This document shows, piece by piece, positions 1 through 11,106 of a stretch of 64,000 bases of DNA; the stretch's first letter is position 1; the number at the start of each line of letters is the position of its first letter. The stretch is from the NCBI GenBank assembly GCA_017305455.1, contig JAFKKO010000115.1:1-64000 (forward strand). Direction: 5' to 3'. The notes under the pieces are model-generated. The model saw only the letters and a list, made by a program, of their open reading frames with translations. It was not told the DNA's origin and did no database searches. Source of the stretch: Hyphomicrobiales bacterium. GTDB taxonomy: Bacteria > Pseudomonadota > Alphaproteobacteria > Rhizobiales > Xanthobacteraceae. A program made the position numbers and the translations under genes.

Positions 1-2604
<2,604 letters not shown>

Positions 2605-2626
2605 GGCCATTTCTTGAATAATCGCA

Positions 2627-2899
2627 TTAACGGCGGTCGGTGGTCACGAGACGGACATTCGTGCTCACCGGCTGGGGTCCGGTGCCCCGCAGACAGGCCG
2701 CCGGCACGTTCGGCCAGGACGCCTCGGCGCAGATGCCGCTGGCGACCGACAGCCGGTCGCTTTTCGCCAGCGCGACGGGAACGCCCGCCTCGACGTTGGG
2801 GGCGAAGCCCGGCAGGACGGTGATGGCGAGCGCTATAAAGGCCGCGATGGCCAGCGCCGACAGGGCCTTGATCGTGGTGTCCTGGGTCTGAACCGTCAT
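2627..2899 (-). CDS. Small single-span membrane or exported protein
   Basis: This encodes a protein of 90 residues. The start at 2899 is chosen because GGGAGCGGGAC stands directly before it; a longer reading to 2989 adds 30 residues without a better site. Residues 10-30 are strongly hydrophobic (ALSALAIAAFIALAITVLPGF) and act as a signal anchor or uncleaved signal peptide. The remainder has two cysteines (SGICAEASW and AACLRG), which could form a disulfide outside the cytoplasm. I do not recognise a family. It converges on gyrA with only 22 bases between stop codons, and its start faces coaD. Confidence 0.6.
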   Translation of the reverse strand: MTVQTQDTTIKALSALAIAAFIALAITVLPGFAPNVEAGVPVALAKSDRLSVASGICAEASWPNVPAACLRGTGPQPVSTNVRLVTTDRR

Positions 2900-3068
2900 G
2901 TCCCGCTCCCGTCTGCCGTTGCCTTGCGGCTCATCAGCCTCGTCCCAACACGACGCCCGAGCGGGCGAAAAGGTTCGAGTCACCAGCAAATTAAAAGTCG
3001 CCGGATCGGCCGGTTTTCGTGGAACCGGCTTGCTTGCGGCTGACAGCGCGGCGGGTTAGGAGAAAGAC

Positions 3069-3572
3069 ATGTCTCGGGTCGCGCTGTATGCGGGGTCGTT
3101 CGATCCCGTCACCAATGGACATCTGGATGTGGTGCGGCAGGCCTGCGGTCTGGCGGATCGCCTGATCGTGGCCATTGGCGTGCACCCCGGCAAGACGCCC
3201 TTGTTTCCGACCGAGCAGCGGCTCGAGATGACGCGCGAGGTGTTCGCGCCGATCGCCGCCGAGACCGGATGCAAGATCGATTGCACCACCTTCGATGATC
3301 TCACGGTGACGGCGGCGCAGAAGGTGGGGGCGAGCCTGCTGATCCGCGGCCTGCGCGACGGCACCGACCTCGACTATGAGATGCAGATCGCTGGGATGAA
3401 CCAGGCCATGGCGCCCACGGTCCAGACCGTGTTTCTGCCGGCCTCGCCGTTGGTGCGCCCGATCACCGCCACACTCGTGCGTCAAATCGCCAGCATGGGC
3501 GGCGACGTCTCGGCTTTCGTGCCGAAGTCGGTGGCCGCGCGGCTGAAAGCCAGATTTGGCGGTTCGGCCTAG
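3069..3572 (+). CDS. coaD: Phosphopantetheine adenylyltransferase
   Basis: CoaD transfers AMP from ATP to 4'-phosphopantetheine, the penultimate step of coenzyme A synthesis, in the cytoplasm. The N-terminus [16 protein letters not shown] holds the nucleotidyltransferase (T/H)xGH motif, and [14 protein letters not shown] followed by a basic C-terminal region is typical for CoaD. The length of 167 residues is normal. AGGAG lies 7 bases before the ATG. It is the first gene of a same-strand run with the cyclophilins, queA and tgt. Confidence 0.97.
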   Translation: MSRVALYAGSFDPVTNGHLDVVRQACGLADRLIVAIGVHPGKTPLFPTEQRLEMTREVFAPIAAETGCKIDCTTFDDLTVTAAQKVGASLLIRGLRDGTDLDYEMQIAGMNQAMAPTVQTVFLPASPLVRPITATLVRQIASMGGDVSAFVPKSVAARLKARFGGSA

Positions 3573-3643
3573 CGCAACAATTGACGCGCCGCGCTTCGTT
3601 ACACCGGCATTCGATCGCACGCTTTTTCAAAACCGGAGTTTCC

Positions 3644-4186
3644 ATGATCAGAATTCTTGCTGTTCTTGCCGCCTTCGTGTTCGCCACCCCGGCGTTCGCG
3701 CAGGCGCTTCCCGCCGGCCTCGACAAGTCGAACGCCATCGTGATCGACACCACCAAGGGCCGTGTGGTGATCAAGCTGCGCACCGACATCGCGCCCAAGC
3801 ACGCCGAGCGCATCAAGCAGCTCGCGCGCGACGGCTATTACAACAATGTGCCGTTCCACCGCGTGATCGAGGGCTTCATGGCGCAGACCGGCGACGGCCA
3901 GCGCTTCAACGGCACCGGCGGATCGAAGTATCCGAACCTTCCTGCCGAGTTCTCGAATGTGCCGTTCAAGCGCGGCACCGTCGGCATGGCGCGCGCCGGC
4001 GATCCGAATTCGGCCAACTCGCAGTTCTTTATCTGCTTCGGCGATGCCTCGTTCCTCAACGGCAAGTACACCGTGGTCGGCGACGTGGTGTCAGGCATGG
4101 ATGTGGTCGACAAGATTAAGCGCGGCGAGCCGGTGCAGGACCCCGACAAGATGGTGAAGGTGCAAGTCGCTTCCGACATCAAATGA
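3644..4186 (+). CDS. Periplasmic cyclophilin-type peptidyl-prolyl isomerase
   Basis: This cyclophilin should catalyse cis-trans isomerisation of prolyl bonds in exported proteins. The start at 3644 is preferred over upstream codons because GGAG precedes it and it gives a clean signal peptide, with hydrophobic residues 3-16 and a likely cut after FAQA. The mature part carries the family blocks [39 protein letters not shown] and a C-terminal [11 protein letters not shown]. The length is 180 residues. Its stop overlaps the next start by four bases (ATGA), which suggests translational coupling. A second, cytoplasmic paralog lies at 4612. Confidence 0.95.
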   Translation: MIRILAVLAAFVFATPAFAQALPAGLDKSNAIVIDTTKGRVVIKLRTDIAPKHAERIKQLARDGYYNNVPFHRVIEGFMAQTGDGQRFNGTGGSKYPNLPAEFSNVPFKRGTVGMARAGDPNSANSQFFICFGDASFLNGKYTVVGDVVSGMDVVDKIKRGEPVQDPDKMVKVQVASDIK

Positions 4187-4590
4187 GCCGCACGGCGCGC
4201 GTTGCCGGGACAGCCGCGGTGCTGATGGCACTCGCGGTTGCTTCGGATCAGGGCGCGCATGCGGCTGACCAGCCGAAGATCGACAATCTGCAGCAACTTT
4301 TCGCGCGGCTGAAGAGTTGCTGGAAATCCCCGGCGCAGGAACGCGGCAAGCCCGGAATCGAAATCACGGTGCTGGTGACGTTCACCCGCGGCGGCGACAT
4401 CCTCGGCGAGCCGAAGATCACCTATGAATCGAAATACGCCACCGACGACGAACGCCTGATGTACCGGATCGCGGTGGCGGAAACCTTGCAACGCTGCACG
4501 CCGTTGCCATTGACCAACGGACTGGGAAATGCCCTCGCGGGTCGCCCGTTCCGGATCAGATTTGACGACCGACGAACCCGATCAACCTGA
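4183..4590 (+). CDS. Exported protein with TonB C-terminal-like fold
   Basis: This encodes 135 residues with a signal peptide (hydrophobic VAGTAAVLMALAVA, likely cut near AHAAD). The mature part contains ITVLVTFTRGGDILGEPKITYES and a following helix with AVAETLQRCTPLPLTNGLG. That pattern resembles the beta-alpha-beta TonB C-terminal domain found in stand-alone periplasmic proteins; the assignment is from pattern memory, not a search. Two cysteines (KSCWKS and QRCTPLP) could be bonded. It overlaps the upstream cyclophilin by ATGA and is followed 21 bases later by the second cyclophilin, so it is probably co-translated with the isomerases. Confidence 0.7.
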   Translation: MSRTARVAGTAAVLMALAVASDQGAHAADQPKIDNLQQLFARLKSCWKSPAQERGKPGIEITVLVTFTRGGDILGEPKITYESKYATDDERLMYRIAVAETLQRCTPLPLTNGLGNALAGRPFRIRFDDRRTRST

Positions 4591-4611
4591 ATTCACAACA
4601 GAGAAGAGAAC

Positions 4612-5076
4612 ATGGCAGACACTGAAAACACTTTGATCCTCGAAACCACGCAGGGACCGGTCACCATCGAAATGCGCCCGGACCTCGCCCCCGGCCATGT
4701 CGCCCGCATCAAGGAACTGGTGCGCGAGGGCTTTTACGATGGCATCGTGTTTCACCGCGTCATCGAAGGCTTCATGGCGCAGACCGGCTGCCCGCACGGC
4801 ACCGGCACCGGCGGCTCGGGCCAGAAGCTGAAGGCCGAATTCAACAACGAGCCGCATGTCCGCGGCACCGCCTCGATGGCGCGCGCGCAGAACCCCGATT
4901 CCGCCGATAGCCAGTTCTTCATCTGCTTCGACGACGCCACCTTCCTCGACCGCCAGTACACGGTCTGGGGCAAGGTGACGTCGGGCATGGAGAACGTCGA
5001 CAAGATCAAGCGCGGCGAGCCGGTGCAGGATCCGGACAAGATCGTCAAGGCGCGCATGGCGCTCGACGCAGAGTAA
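4612..5076 (+). CDS. ppiB: Cytoplasmic cyclophilin-type peptidyl-prolyl isomerase
   Basis: This is a 154-residue cyclophilin without a signal peptide, the usual length of cytoplasmic PpiB. It shows the isomerase blocks [39 protein letters not shown] and [22 protein letters not shown] ends. It shares long identical stretches with the exported paralog just upstream, pointing to tandem duplication with gain or loss of a signal sequence. A purine-rich site (AGAAGAGAA) precedes the ATG. A perfect 11-bp hairpin follows at 5107-5133. Confidence 0.95.
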   Translation: MADTENTLILETTQGPVTIEMRPDLAPGHVARIKELVREGFYDGIVFHRVIEGFMAQTGCPHGTGTGGSGQKLKAEFNNEPHVRGTASMARAQNPDSADSQFFICFDDATFLDRQYTVWGKVTSGMENVDKIKRGEPVQDPDKIVKARMALDAE

Positions 5077-5106
5077 GGCCTGCGTCTCTTTTAAGCTTTC
5101 CGCGTC

Positions 5107-5133
5107 CCATGCCCGGCCTCGTGCCGGGCATGG
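5107..5133. repeat. GCCGGGCAT-type palindrome
   Basis: CCATGCCCGGC and GCCGGGCATGG form a perfect 11-bp inverted repeat around a 5-base loop. The same core occurs in the larger element at 31021-31107, so this is a member of a dispersed palindromic family rather than a dedicated terminator; no T-run follows. It sits between ppiB and queA. Confidence 0.75.
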
Positions 5134-5195
5134 TCGTTCTGGCTCTCAACATTGCCGTTGCCCGGGCGCTGCAGGCCGGTCATAACGGGTTCGTC

Positions 5196-6278
5196 ATGCG
5201 CACCGACCTGTTCGATTTCGACCTTCCCCCCGAAAGCATTGCACTGCGGCCAGCGAGCCCGCGCGATTCCGCCCGCATGCTGGTGGTGCGGCCCGGACAG
5301 GCGCTGCAAGATCGCTTCGTGCGCGAACTGCCGGACCTGCTCGCGCCCGGCGATCAGCTTGTGGTCAACGACACCCGCGTCATCGCGGCCCAACTGACCG
5401 GACGCCGGCTCGGCGGCGCCACCGAGCCGCGCATCGAGGCGACACTAATCAAGCGCATCGACGGCTCGCGCTGGCAGGCGCTGGTCAAGCCCGCGCGCAA
5501 GCTCAGCCCCGGCGATGCCGTCCGCTTCGGCAACGAAGGCCGCGTCTGTCTGCTTGGCAATCTCGACGCCGAGGTCGAAGCCAAGGGCGAGGGCGGCGAG
5601 ATCACGCTTTCGTTCGCCTTCCACGGCCCGGTGCTCGATCAGGCGATCGCCGATCTCGGCGTGACGCCGCTGCCGCCTTACATCGCCTCGCGCCGCGAGC
5701 CGGACGATCGCGATGCCGGCGATTATCAGACCATGTTCGCGAGGAATGAAGGCGCAGTGGCCGCGCCGACCGCGGGCCTGCATTTCACGCCCGCGCTTGA
5801 GGCGGCGTTGACGGCGCGCGGCATCGGCCTGCATCGCGTCACGCTGCATGTCGGTGCCGGCACGTTTCTTCCGGTCAAGACCGACGATATCGAGGACCAC
5901 CGCATGCATGCGGAGTGGGGCACCATTTCGCAGCAAACCGCCGATGCGCTCAACGCCGCGCGCGCCAAAGGCGGGCGCATCGTCGCGGTCGGCTCGACCT
6001 CGCTGCGGCTTTTGGAGAGCGCGGCGCGCGAGGACGGCACACTCGCTGCCTTCGCCGACGAGACCGCGATCTTCATCACGCCGGGCTATCGTTTCCGCGC
6101 CGTCGATATCATGATGACCAACTTTCATCTGCCGCGCTCGACGCTGTTCATGCTGGTGTCGGCGTTCTGCGGCCGCGAGACCATGCAGCAGGCCTATGCG
6201 CATGCCATCGCCGGCGGCTACCGCTTCTATTCTTATGGCGACGCCTGCCTGCTGTTTCGCGAGGGTGCGTCCGCGTGA
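5196..6278 (+). CDS. queA: S-adenosylmethionine:tRNA ribosyltransferase-isomerase
   Basis: QueA transfers and rearranges the ribose of SAM onto preQ1 in tRNA, giving epoxyqueuosine. The start at 5196 gives [19 protein letters not shown], the standard QueA N-terminus; the frame is open further upstream, but that part is encoded over the palindromic repeat. Family blocks include [36 protein letters not shown] and [18 protein letters not shown]. The length is 360 residues. Its stop codon overlaps the GTG start of tgt, so the two queuosine genes are coupled. Confidence 0.97.
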   Translation: MRTDLFDFDLPPESIALRPASPRDSARMLVVRPGQALQDRFVRELPDLLAPGDQLVVNDTRVIAAQLTGRRLGGATEPRIEATLIKRIDGSRWQALVKPARKLSPGDAVRFGNEGRVCLLGNLDAEVEAKGEGGEITLSFAFHGPVLDQAIADLGVTPLPPYIASRREPDDRDAGDYQTMFARNEGAVAAPTAGLHFTPALEAALTARGIGLHRVTLHVGAGTFLPVKTDDIEDHRMHAEWGTISQQTADALNAARAKGGRIVAVGSTSLRLLESAAREDGTLAAFADETAIFITPGYRFRAVDIMMTNFHLPRSTLFMLVSAFCGRETMQQAYAHAIAGGYRFYSYGDACLLFREGASA

Positions 6279-7408
6279 GCGTGCCCAATCATTTTCAGCT
6301 TCTGGATCGTGACGGCGAAGCGCGCCGCGGGCTTCTGACCACGCCGCACGGCACGGTGCGCACCCCGGCTTTCATGCCGGTCGGCACCGCCGGCGCGATG
6401 AAGGGCATCCACTGGCGCGACATCCGCGACACCGGCGCCGATATCGTACTCGGCAACACCTATCATTTGATGCTGCGGCCCGGCGCGGAGCGTATCGCCG
6501 CGCTCGGGGGCCTGCAGGCCTTCACCACCTGGAACGGGCCGATGCTAACGGATTCCGGCGGCTTTCAGGTGATGTCGCTCGCGCAATTGCGCAAGGTGAC
6601 GGAGCAGGGCGTCAAGTTTCGCTCGCATATCGACGGCTCGAGCTTTGACCTGACGCCGGAACGCGCCATTGAGGTGCAGCGGCTGTTCGGCTCCGACATC
6701 GCGATGCAGCTTGACGAATGCGTGCGGCTGCCCGCCGAGCGCGACGACATCGAGCGCGCGATGCGTTTGTCGATCCGCTGGGCGGAGCGCTGCAAGCGCG
6801 CGTTCGAGAGCGCGCCGGATGGCTACATGCTGTTCGGCATCGCGCAGGGCGGCGACGTGCCGGCGCTGCGCCGTGACAGCGCGCGCGCGCTGGTCGATCT
6901 CGGCTTTCACGGTTACGCCATCGGCGGCCTTGCGGTCGGCGAGCCGCAGGCGGTGATGCTGGCGATGATCGAGGAGGTCGTGCCGCTGCTGCCGCAGGAC
7001 CGGCCGCGTTATCTGATGGGCGTCGGCACGCCGGAGGATATTCTGGAATCCGTGGCGCGTGGCATCGACATGTTCGACTGCGTGCTGCCGACCCGCAACG
7101 GCCGCCACGGTCACGCCTTCACCCGGCGCGGTGTGGTCAACCTGCGCAATGCGCGCCATGCCGACGACCCGCGCCCGCTTGACGAGGACAGCTCGTGGCC
7201 GGGGGCCAACAGCTATTCGCGCGCCTATCTGCATCATCTGATCAAATCGGGCGAGGCGCTCGGCGCGATGCTGCTGTCGGAAATCAACGTGGCCTATTTC
7301 CAGAGCCTGATGGGCGGCATCCGCGAAGCGGTCGCCGCCGGCAGGTTCAGCGCATTCCGCGAGGCGACGCGCGCCGGCTGGGCGCTGGGCGATCTGCCGC
7401 CGCGCTAG
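6275..7408 (+). CDS. tgt: tRNA-guanine transglycosylase lacking the zinc site
   Basis: Tgt swaps guanine-34 for preQ1 in tRNAs with GUN anticodons. The start is GTG 6275, overlapping queA by four bases; GTG 6281 is the alternative. Catalytic features are present: [12 protein letters not shown] with the general acid/base Asp, and [20 protein letters not shown] with the nucleophile Asp. The length (377 residues) is normal. Aligned by eye to Zymomonas mobilis Tgt, all four zinc ligands are replaced: Cys318 to Ser (7190), Cys320 to Trp (7196), Cys323 to Ala (7205) and His349 to Ile (7283), while the flanking YSRAYLHHL and [12 protein letters not shown] are kept. The fold is probably stabilised without metal. 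Confidence 0.96.
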   Translation: MSVPNHFQLLDRDGEARRGLLTTPHGTVRTPAFMPVGTAGAMKGIHWRDIRDTGADIVLGNTYHLMLRPGAERIAALGGLQAFTTWNGPMLTDSGGFQVMSLAQLRKVTEQGVKFRSHIDGSSFDLTPERAIEVQRLFGSDIAMQLDECVRLPAERDDIERAMRLSIRWAERCKRAFESAPDGYMLFGIAQGGDVPALRRDSARALVDLGFHGYAIGGLAVGEPQAVMLAMIEEVVPLLPQDRPRYLMGVGTPEDILESVARGIDMFDCVLPTRNGRHGHAFTRRGVVNLRNARHADDPRPLDEDSSWPGANSYSRAYLHHLIKSGEALGAMLLSEINVAYFQSLMGGIREAVAAGRFSAFREATRAGWALGDLPPR

Positions 7409-7511
7409 AATCTACCGGAAACGCGCGCCGCGGTTTGCCCGAAAGATCATGCTGCGAAAGTCGCCTGAAGCGCTGTGACGGTTCTCTTGAATGCCGTCGC
7501 GCCGGCATATT

Positions 7512-7733
7512 TCAGCTGGCCGCGAGTTTCCTGATCTTGTGCCTGGTTACGAAGCCGTGGCCGCAGGTCTCGCATGTCCACAGGTAGCTGATCTCGTCAT
7601 CGCTCACCAGAGCCGAGGCTTCGGCGGCGATCATCGAGTCCGCGCAGATCGAACAAACAAGGCGATCGGTCGAGCGGGGCGGGGCAAAAGGCCTACGCGG
7701 CGTGGGCGACTGGACTTCAGCAAGTGCTGTCAT
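7512..7733 (-). CDS. Small zinc-ribbon protein
   Basis: This encodes 73 residues from the ATG at 7733, which follows AGGGGGTCACG; a longer frame to 7802 has no such site. Two CxxC pairs, LVCSICADS and WTCETCGHGF, are spaced about 30 residues apart, as in a rubredoxin-like or zinc-ribbon knuckle, and the N-terminus is proline-rich and disordered. The tail is basic (VTRHKIRKL). The molecular role is unknown to me; a nucleic-acid or protein adaptor is possible. It stands between tgt and cysK on the opposite strand. Confidence 0.7.
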   Translation of the reverse strand: MTALAEVQSPTPRRPFAPPRSTDRLVCSICADSMIAAEASALVSDDEISYLWTCETCGHGFVTRHKIRKLAAS

Positions 7734-7936
7734 CGTGACCCCCTGGGTATCTCGGCTGTTTCGAAAGCATACACCGCGAAGTTTGAAGATGTCGCAACAC
7801 AAATACGTTCCTTTTGCGATAAATCATTTTGTTGCAATGCAGTGACTTTCACGATCAGGTTATCTCTTGCGTCTGCGTCGCCGCGCGTACACATGACGCT
7901 TTCATTCGCAACCCAATGCCTTCACCGGAGATTCCG

Positions 7937-8917
7937 ATGGCCGCTCCTGCTCAATCCGACACCACTGCCCGTTCCGCCGGCCGCGGCCGCGTCTATGACA
8001 GCATCGTGGATGCGTTCGGCGATACGCCGGTCGTCAAGTTACAGCGGCTGCCGAAGCTGCACGGTGTCAACGCGACCATTCTTGCCAAGCTGGAATATTT
8101 CAATCCCGCGGCCAGCGTGAAAGACAGGATCGGTTCGGCGATGATTACCGCGATGGAGCAAGCCGGGGTGGTGGATAAGGACACCGTGCTGGTCGAAGCC
8201 ACCTCGGGCAACACCGGCATCGCCCTCGCTTATGTCGCGGCCTCGCGCGGCTACCGTCTCAAGCTGGTAATGCCGGAATCGATGTCGATCGAGCGCCGCA
8301 AGATGCTGGCCTTTCTCGGCGCCGAGATCGTGCTGACGCCGCCGGGGCAGGGCATGAAGGGCGCGATCGCCGCCGCCGAGGATATCGTGCGCACGACGCC
8401 GAAGGCGGTGATGGTCCGGCAGTTCGAGAACGTGGCCAACCCGGACGTGCACCGCCGCACCACCGCGGAAGAAATCTGGAATGACACCAAGGGCAATCTC
8501 GATATTTTCATCGCCGGCGTCGGCACCGGCGGCACCATCACCGGCGTCGGCCAGGTGCTGAAGCCGCGCAAGCCCTCGCTGCGCGTCGTCGCCGTGGAGC
8601 CGGAGGAGAGCGCGATCCTCTCCGGCGGCCAGCATTCGCCGCACAAGATTCAGGGCCTCGGCGCGGGCTTCGTACCGGCGGTGCTGGATCGTTCGGTGAT
8701 CGACGAGGTGGCGACGGTGAACAGCGCGACCGCGCTCGAGACTTCGCGGGAACTGGCGCGGCTGGAGGGTATTCCCGGCGGCATCTCCTCGGGCGCGGCC
8801 ATCGCCGCCGCGCTGCAGATCGGCAAACGTCCGGAAAACGCCAACAAAACCATCCTTGCGATCGTGCCCTCATTCGCCGAACGCTATCTGTCGACCGCGC
8901 TGTTCGAGGGCATCTGA
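7937..8917 (+). CDS. cysK: Cysteine synthase A (O-acetylserine sulfhydrylase)
   Basis: CysK makes L-cysteine from O-acetylserine and sulfide with pyridoxal phosphate. The start at 7937 is preferred because GGAG lies 6 bases upstream; codons further upstream only add a sequence unlike the family. The PLP lysine is in NPAASVKDRIG, the substrate loop is EATSGNTGIALA, and the phosphate-binding GTGGTITG follows near residue 195. The length of 326 residues fits. Its stop overlaps the next ATG by one base (TGATG), so the BrnA-like gene is read in the same transcript. Confidence 0.95.
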   Translation: MAAPAQSDTTARSAGRGRVYDSIVDAFGDTPVVKLQRLPKLHGVNATILAKLEYFNPAASVKDRIGSAMITAMEQAGVVDKDTVLVEATSGNTGIALAYVAASRGYRLKLVMPESMSIERRKMLAFLGAEIVLTPPGQGMKGAIAAAEDIVRTTPKAVMVRQFENVANPDVHRRTTAEEIWNDTKGNLDIFIAGVGTGGTITGVGQVLKPRKPSLRVVAVEPEESAILSGGQHSPHKIQGLGAGFVPAVLDRSVIDEVATVNSATALETSRELARLEGIPGGISSGAAIAAALQIGKRPENANKTILAIVPSFAERYLSTALFEGI

Positions 8918-9171
8918 TGGCCCAGCAACCGCCCCGCCGGCCGCGCACCTTGAGCGACGCCAAGACCGCGGCCGAGGCCGCGTTCAAGGCGATCACCACC
9001 AAGAGCGCGCCGCCTTTGCCAAAGACGCCGGCGGCGGTGCCCGGCGTGAAGGAGCTTGTCTCGCTGCGGATTGATCAGGACGTGCTGGAGCATTTTCAGG
9101 AGGGCGGGCCGGGCTGGCAGGACCGCATCAATGCGGCGCTGCGCAAGGCGGCCGGCAAGCTCGACGAATAA
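8917..9171 (+). CDS. BrnA-like antitoxin-type protein without a toxin partner
   Basis: This encodes 84 residues. The C-terminal half, VSLRIDQDVLEHFQEGGPGW followed by QDRINAALRKAAG, matches the BrnA antitoxin pattern: a beta-strand and two helices of ribbon-helix-helix type with the GxGWQxRINAxLR signature. The N-terminal half is basic and alanine-rich. BrnA normally follows its toxin BrnT, but here the gene before it is cysK, joined by a one-base overlap, and no toxin-like frame is adjacent. It may be a solitary DNA-binding regulator, possibly of its own operon; this is inference. Confidence 0.7.
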   Translation: MAQQPPRRPRTLSDAKTAAEAAFKAITTKSAPPLPKTPAAVPGVKELVSLRIDQDVLEHFQEGGPGWQDRINAALRKAAGKLDE

Positions 9172-9337
9172 GCGGGCCGCATCAGGCGGGGCCGCGGGAC
9201 AGGGTCGGCCGCGCGTCGTCCGCTGCTAGGAAAGAAAGTCCCGCCGGGCCGCGTACCGGACCCGTATCCGAGCGCTGGCGTGCGAGAGCGGTCGCGCGAT
9301 GATAGCGGCAGCGGCGTGCGCGCGCGGTGCTGCTCTG

Positions 9338-9589
9338 TTACAGCCCGCTCAGATCCGAGGGCACGCTACCGAAGCTGCGCAGGATCTGGGCGTCCCTGAA
9401 TTCGCCGGCGAGCGGGTCGCCGGTGCGGCTGAAGGCGAGGGCGCCGAGCATTCCCGCCATCCGCGACAGCGATTCGGCGCGCCGGATCGCCGCGCCCGCA
9501 CTCTGAAATTCCTCGCCGTCGCCGGCCACGGTCTCGCCGCTGTCGTCCTGGGTGAAGGAGAGCGCTACGTAGTAAGTGATGTCCGCCAT
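9338..9589 (-). CDS. Small conserved-type hypothetical protein
   Basis: This encodes 83 residues, starting MADITYYVALSF at 9589 with GGGACG ten bases before. It is soluble, without a signal or membrane segment. The motif of alternating strands (DITYYVALSFTQ) and helices (SAGAAIRRAESLSRMAG) suggests a small alpha/beta fold. I do not recognise the family. It points away from tRNA-Lys, on the chromosome side of the insert boundary. Confidence 0.55.
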   Translation of the reverse strand: MADITYYVALSFTQDDSGETVAGDGEEFQSAGAAIRRAESLSRMAGMLGALAFSRTGDPLAGEFRDAQILRSFGSVPSDLSGL

Positions 9590-9792
9590 GATGATCGTCC
9601 CGATCATGTGATGAACTATCATGTTCTCTTTTTGTTCTTGTGTCAAACCCGTTTTCATCCCTGTGCGGCGGTGTGACGATTTCTGTTCAAGTCGTTGAGA
9701 AAAGAAGCCGTTGAGGAAAACGCCGACTTGCGCGGCGTGGGGTCCGGCGGACTTGACCCGACCGGACCCGGCCCCTACACACCGCGACGAGT

Positions 9793-9868
9793 GAGCGCGT
9801 AGCTCAGGTGGTAGAGCACGTGACTTTTAATCATGGGGTCGAGGGTTCGAGTCCCTCCGCGCTCACCA
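9793..9868 (+). tRNA. tRNA-Lys(UUU)
   Basis: A full cloverleaf can be drawn. The acceptor arm is GAGCGCG (9793-9799) with CGCGCTC (9858-9864), the D arm GCTC/GAGC (9802-9817), the anticodon arm CGTGA/TCATG with loop CTTTTAA, anticodon TTT at 9826-9828, and a GAGGG/TCCCTC-type T arm with GTTCGAGTC. The discriminator base is A and CCA is encoded at 9866-9868. The 3' part serves as one edge of a low-GC insert whose other edge is at 11382-11399. Confidence 0.97.
9844..9861 (+). repeat. Left direct repeat of tRNA-Lys insert (attL-like)
   Basis: The 18 bases GGTTCGAGTCCCTCCGCG in the T arm and acceptor arm recur exactly at 11382-11399; six bases beyond, four still match. Integrases commonly recombine at tRNA 3' ends and leave such copies, so this is read as the left attachment scar. 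Confidence 0.65.
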
Positions 9869-10282
9869 ATAACGTCATGGAAAAACCGTGTCCCGCGAAT
9901 GCGGCTATAACTGCTTGGGGACCCCGTAGTCCCAATTCACGAACACTGGAAAACTTGCGGCGCGAGCGTTTGGCCGTGCTGAGTTGCCGCCATTGTCGGG
10001 CTCGTTTCTGCAAGGTAGCAGGCGCAAGAAGACGGACGAAAAAGCCTAACCCGCAGCCTCAACCGCATTCAGGTAAGAAGAACGAAGAAGGTAATCCGCT
10101 CTGCGGAGGTCTGCTGGGAGTAGTAATGGCCAGACCGGGCTACCGCAAAATCTCTGCGCTTGTTGCGGAAAAAACACATTCCACCGGATCCTTATCAAGA
10201 TTTAGCCATTTTTCTTGAAGTTCGCCCGGGGCAATGGTCCATCATTAATCATCGAATTTATCGATTTCAGAGGCTAACTCAG
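9869..10282. other. Low-GC segment without a convincing gene
   Basis: This 414-base stretch between tRNA-Lys and the porin start is visibly poorer in GC than the flanks. Frames through it start inside the tRNA or lack ribosome-binding sites; a Cys/Arg-rich stretch around 9985-10050 could be debris of an older gene. I see no integrase. The last 80 bases probably hold the porin promoter and leader. Confidence 0.4.
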
Positions 10283-11053
10283 ATGCATCTTAAACTCATA
10301 GCGGTGGCCCTTCTGGCCGGAACCTCAATTGCTTCGGCTGCGGACTTGCCGGCCCGCACCTATACCAAGGCTCCGATCGCTGCCCCCATGTACAACTGGT
10401 CTGGTTTCTACGCCGGCGTTCATGCAGGCTACGGTTGGGGAAATAACGACAGCCTGAATATCAACGGAACTACCCCGTTCCCAGCGGGAGCTGTTACGTC
10501 AACCGATGTGGACGGCGTGCTGGCTGGCGGGCAAGTAGGGTATAATTATCAGTTTGCTCCAAGCTGGCTGGTCGGCGTTGAGGCTGACGGTTCCTGGACC
10601 AACATCAAAGGTCAGAATTCCGCCCTCAGCACGGTCGCAGCGAACCGTTTTCAAACGACTAACCTGGAGCTGAACTGGCTCGCAATGGTCACTGGCCGCC
10701 TCGGCTATGTCGCTGGTCCTGCGCTTCTTTACGTAAAGGGTGGTGCGGCCTTCGGCGGCGTGAAGGGTGGCGGGGTTACCGTCAACCCGCTGACAGGCAA
10801 CAGCCTCGTTTCCACGTCAGCGGGCAGCGAAACGCGCACGGGCTGGACGGTTGGTGGCGGCGTTGAATGGAATTTTGCAAGCAACTGGTCCACGAAGGTT
10901 GAATACAACTATGTGGACTTTGGTACCGACTCTGTTTCTCGTAATGTTGCCTACTTCGGGGGAGCAACGGGGCCGGCTACGCTTTTCCGCGATGCGACCA
11001 CCCATTTTCATCTTGTGAAGGTCGGTCTCAACTATCGCTTCGGTCCATTTTAA
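10283..11053 (+). CDS. Omp25-like outer-membrane beta-barrel protein
   Basis: This encodes 256 residues: a signal peptide (LKLIAVALLAGTSIASA, cut before ADLPAR), then an eight-strand barrel of the rhizobial Omp25/31 type. The family opener YNWSGFYAGVHAGYGWG is present, followed by GQVGYNYQFAPSWLVGVEAD, the WTVGGGVEWNFASNWSTKVE block and a C-terminal NYRFGPF ending in Phe, the BamA recognition signal. Such proteins are abundant structural porin-like barrels. GC is near 52% in sampled lines, well below neighbours, and the gene lies inside the tRNA-Lys insert, so recent acquisition is likely. A strong terminator follows. Confidence 0.9.
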   Translation: MHLKLIAVALLAGTSIASAADLPARTYTKAPIAAPMYNWSGFYAGVHAGYGWGNNDSLNINGTTPFPAGAVTSTDVDGVLAGGQVGYNYQFAPSWLVGVEADGSWTNIKGQNSALSTVAANRFQTTNLELNWLAMVTGRLGYVAGPALLYVKGGAAFGGVKGGGVTVNPLTGNSLVSTSAGSETRTGWTVGGGVEWNFASNWSTKVEYNYVDFGTDSVSRNVAYFGGATGPATLFRDATTHFHLVKVGLNYRFGPF

Positions 11054-11079
11054 GCTGCACCGCTTCACGCGAATTAATG

Positions 11080-11106
11080 AGCCCCGCTTCGGCGGGGCTT
11101 TTTATT
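11080..11106 (+). terminator. Rho-independent terminator of the porin gene
   Basis: GCCCCGC (11081-11087) pairs with GCGGGGC (11092-11098) across a TTCG tetraloop, followed by TTTTTATTT. It is placed 27 bases after the porin stop. Confidence 0.93.

Noticed and set aside
9831..10013. Leftward frame ending VSAEGLEPSTP
   Set aside because: That tail is the reverse complement of the tRNA-Lys T arm, a common false gene.
9808..10218. Rightward frame starting inside tRNA-Lys
   Set aside because: The first 20 codons are tRNA; no ribosome site and no recognisable fold in the rest.
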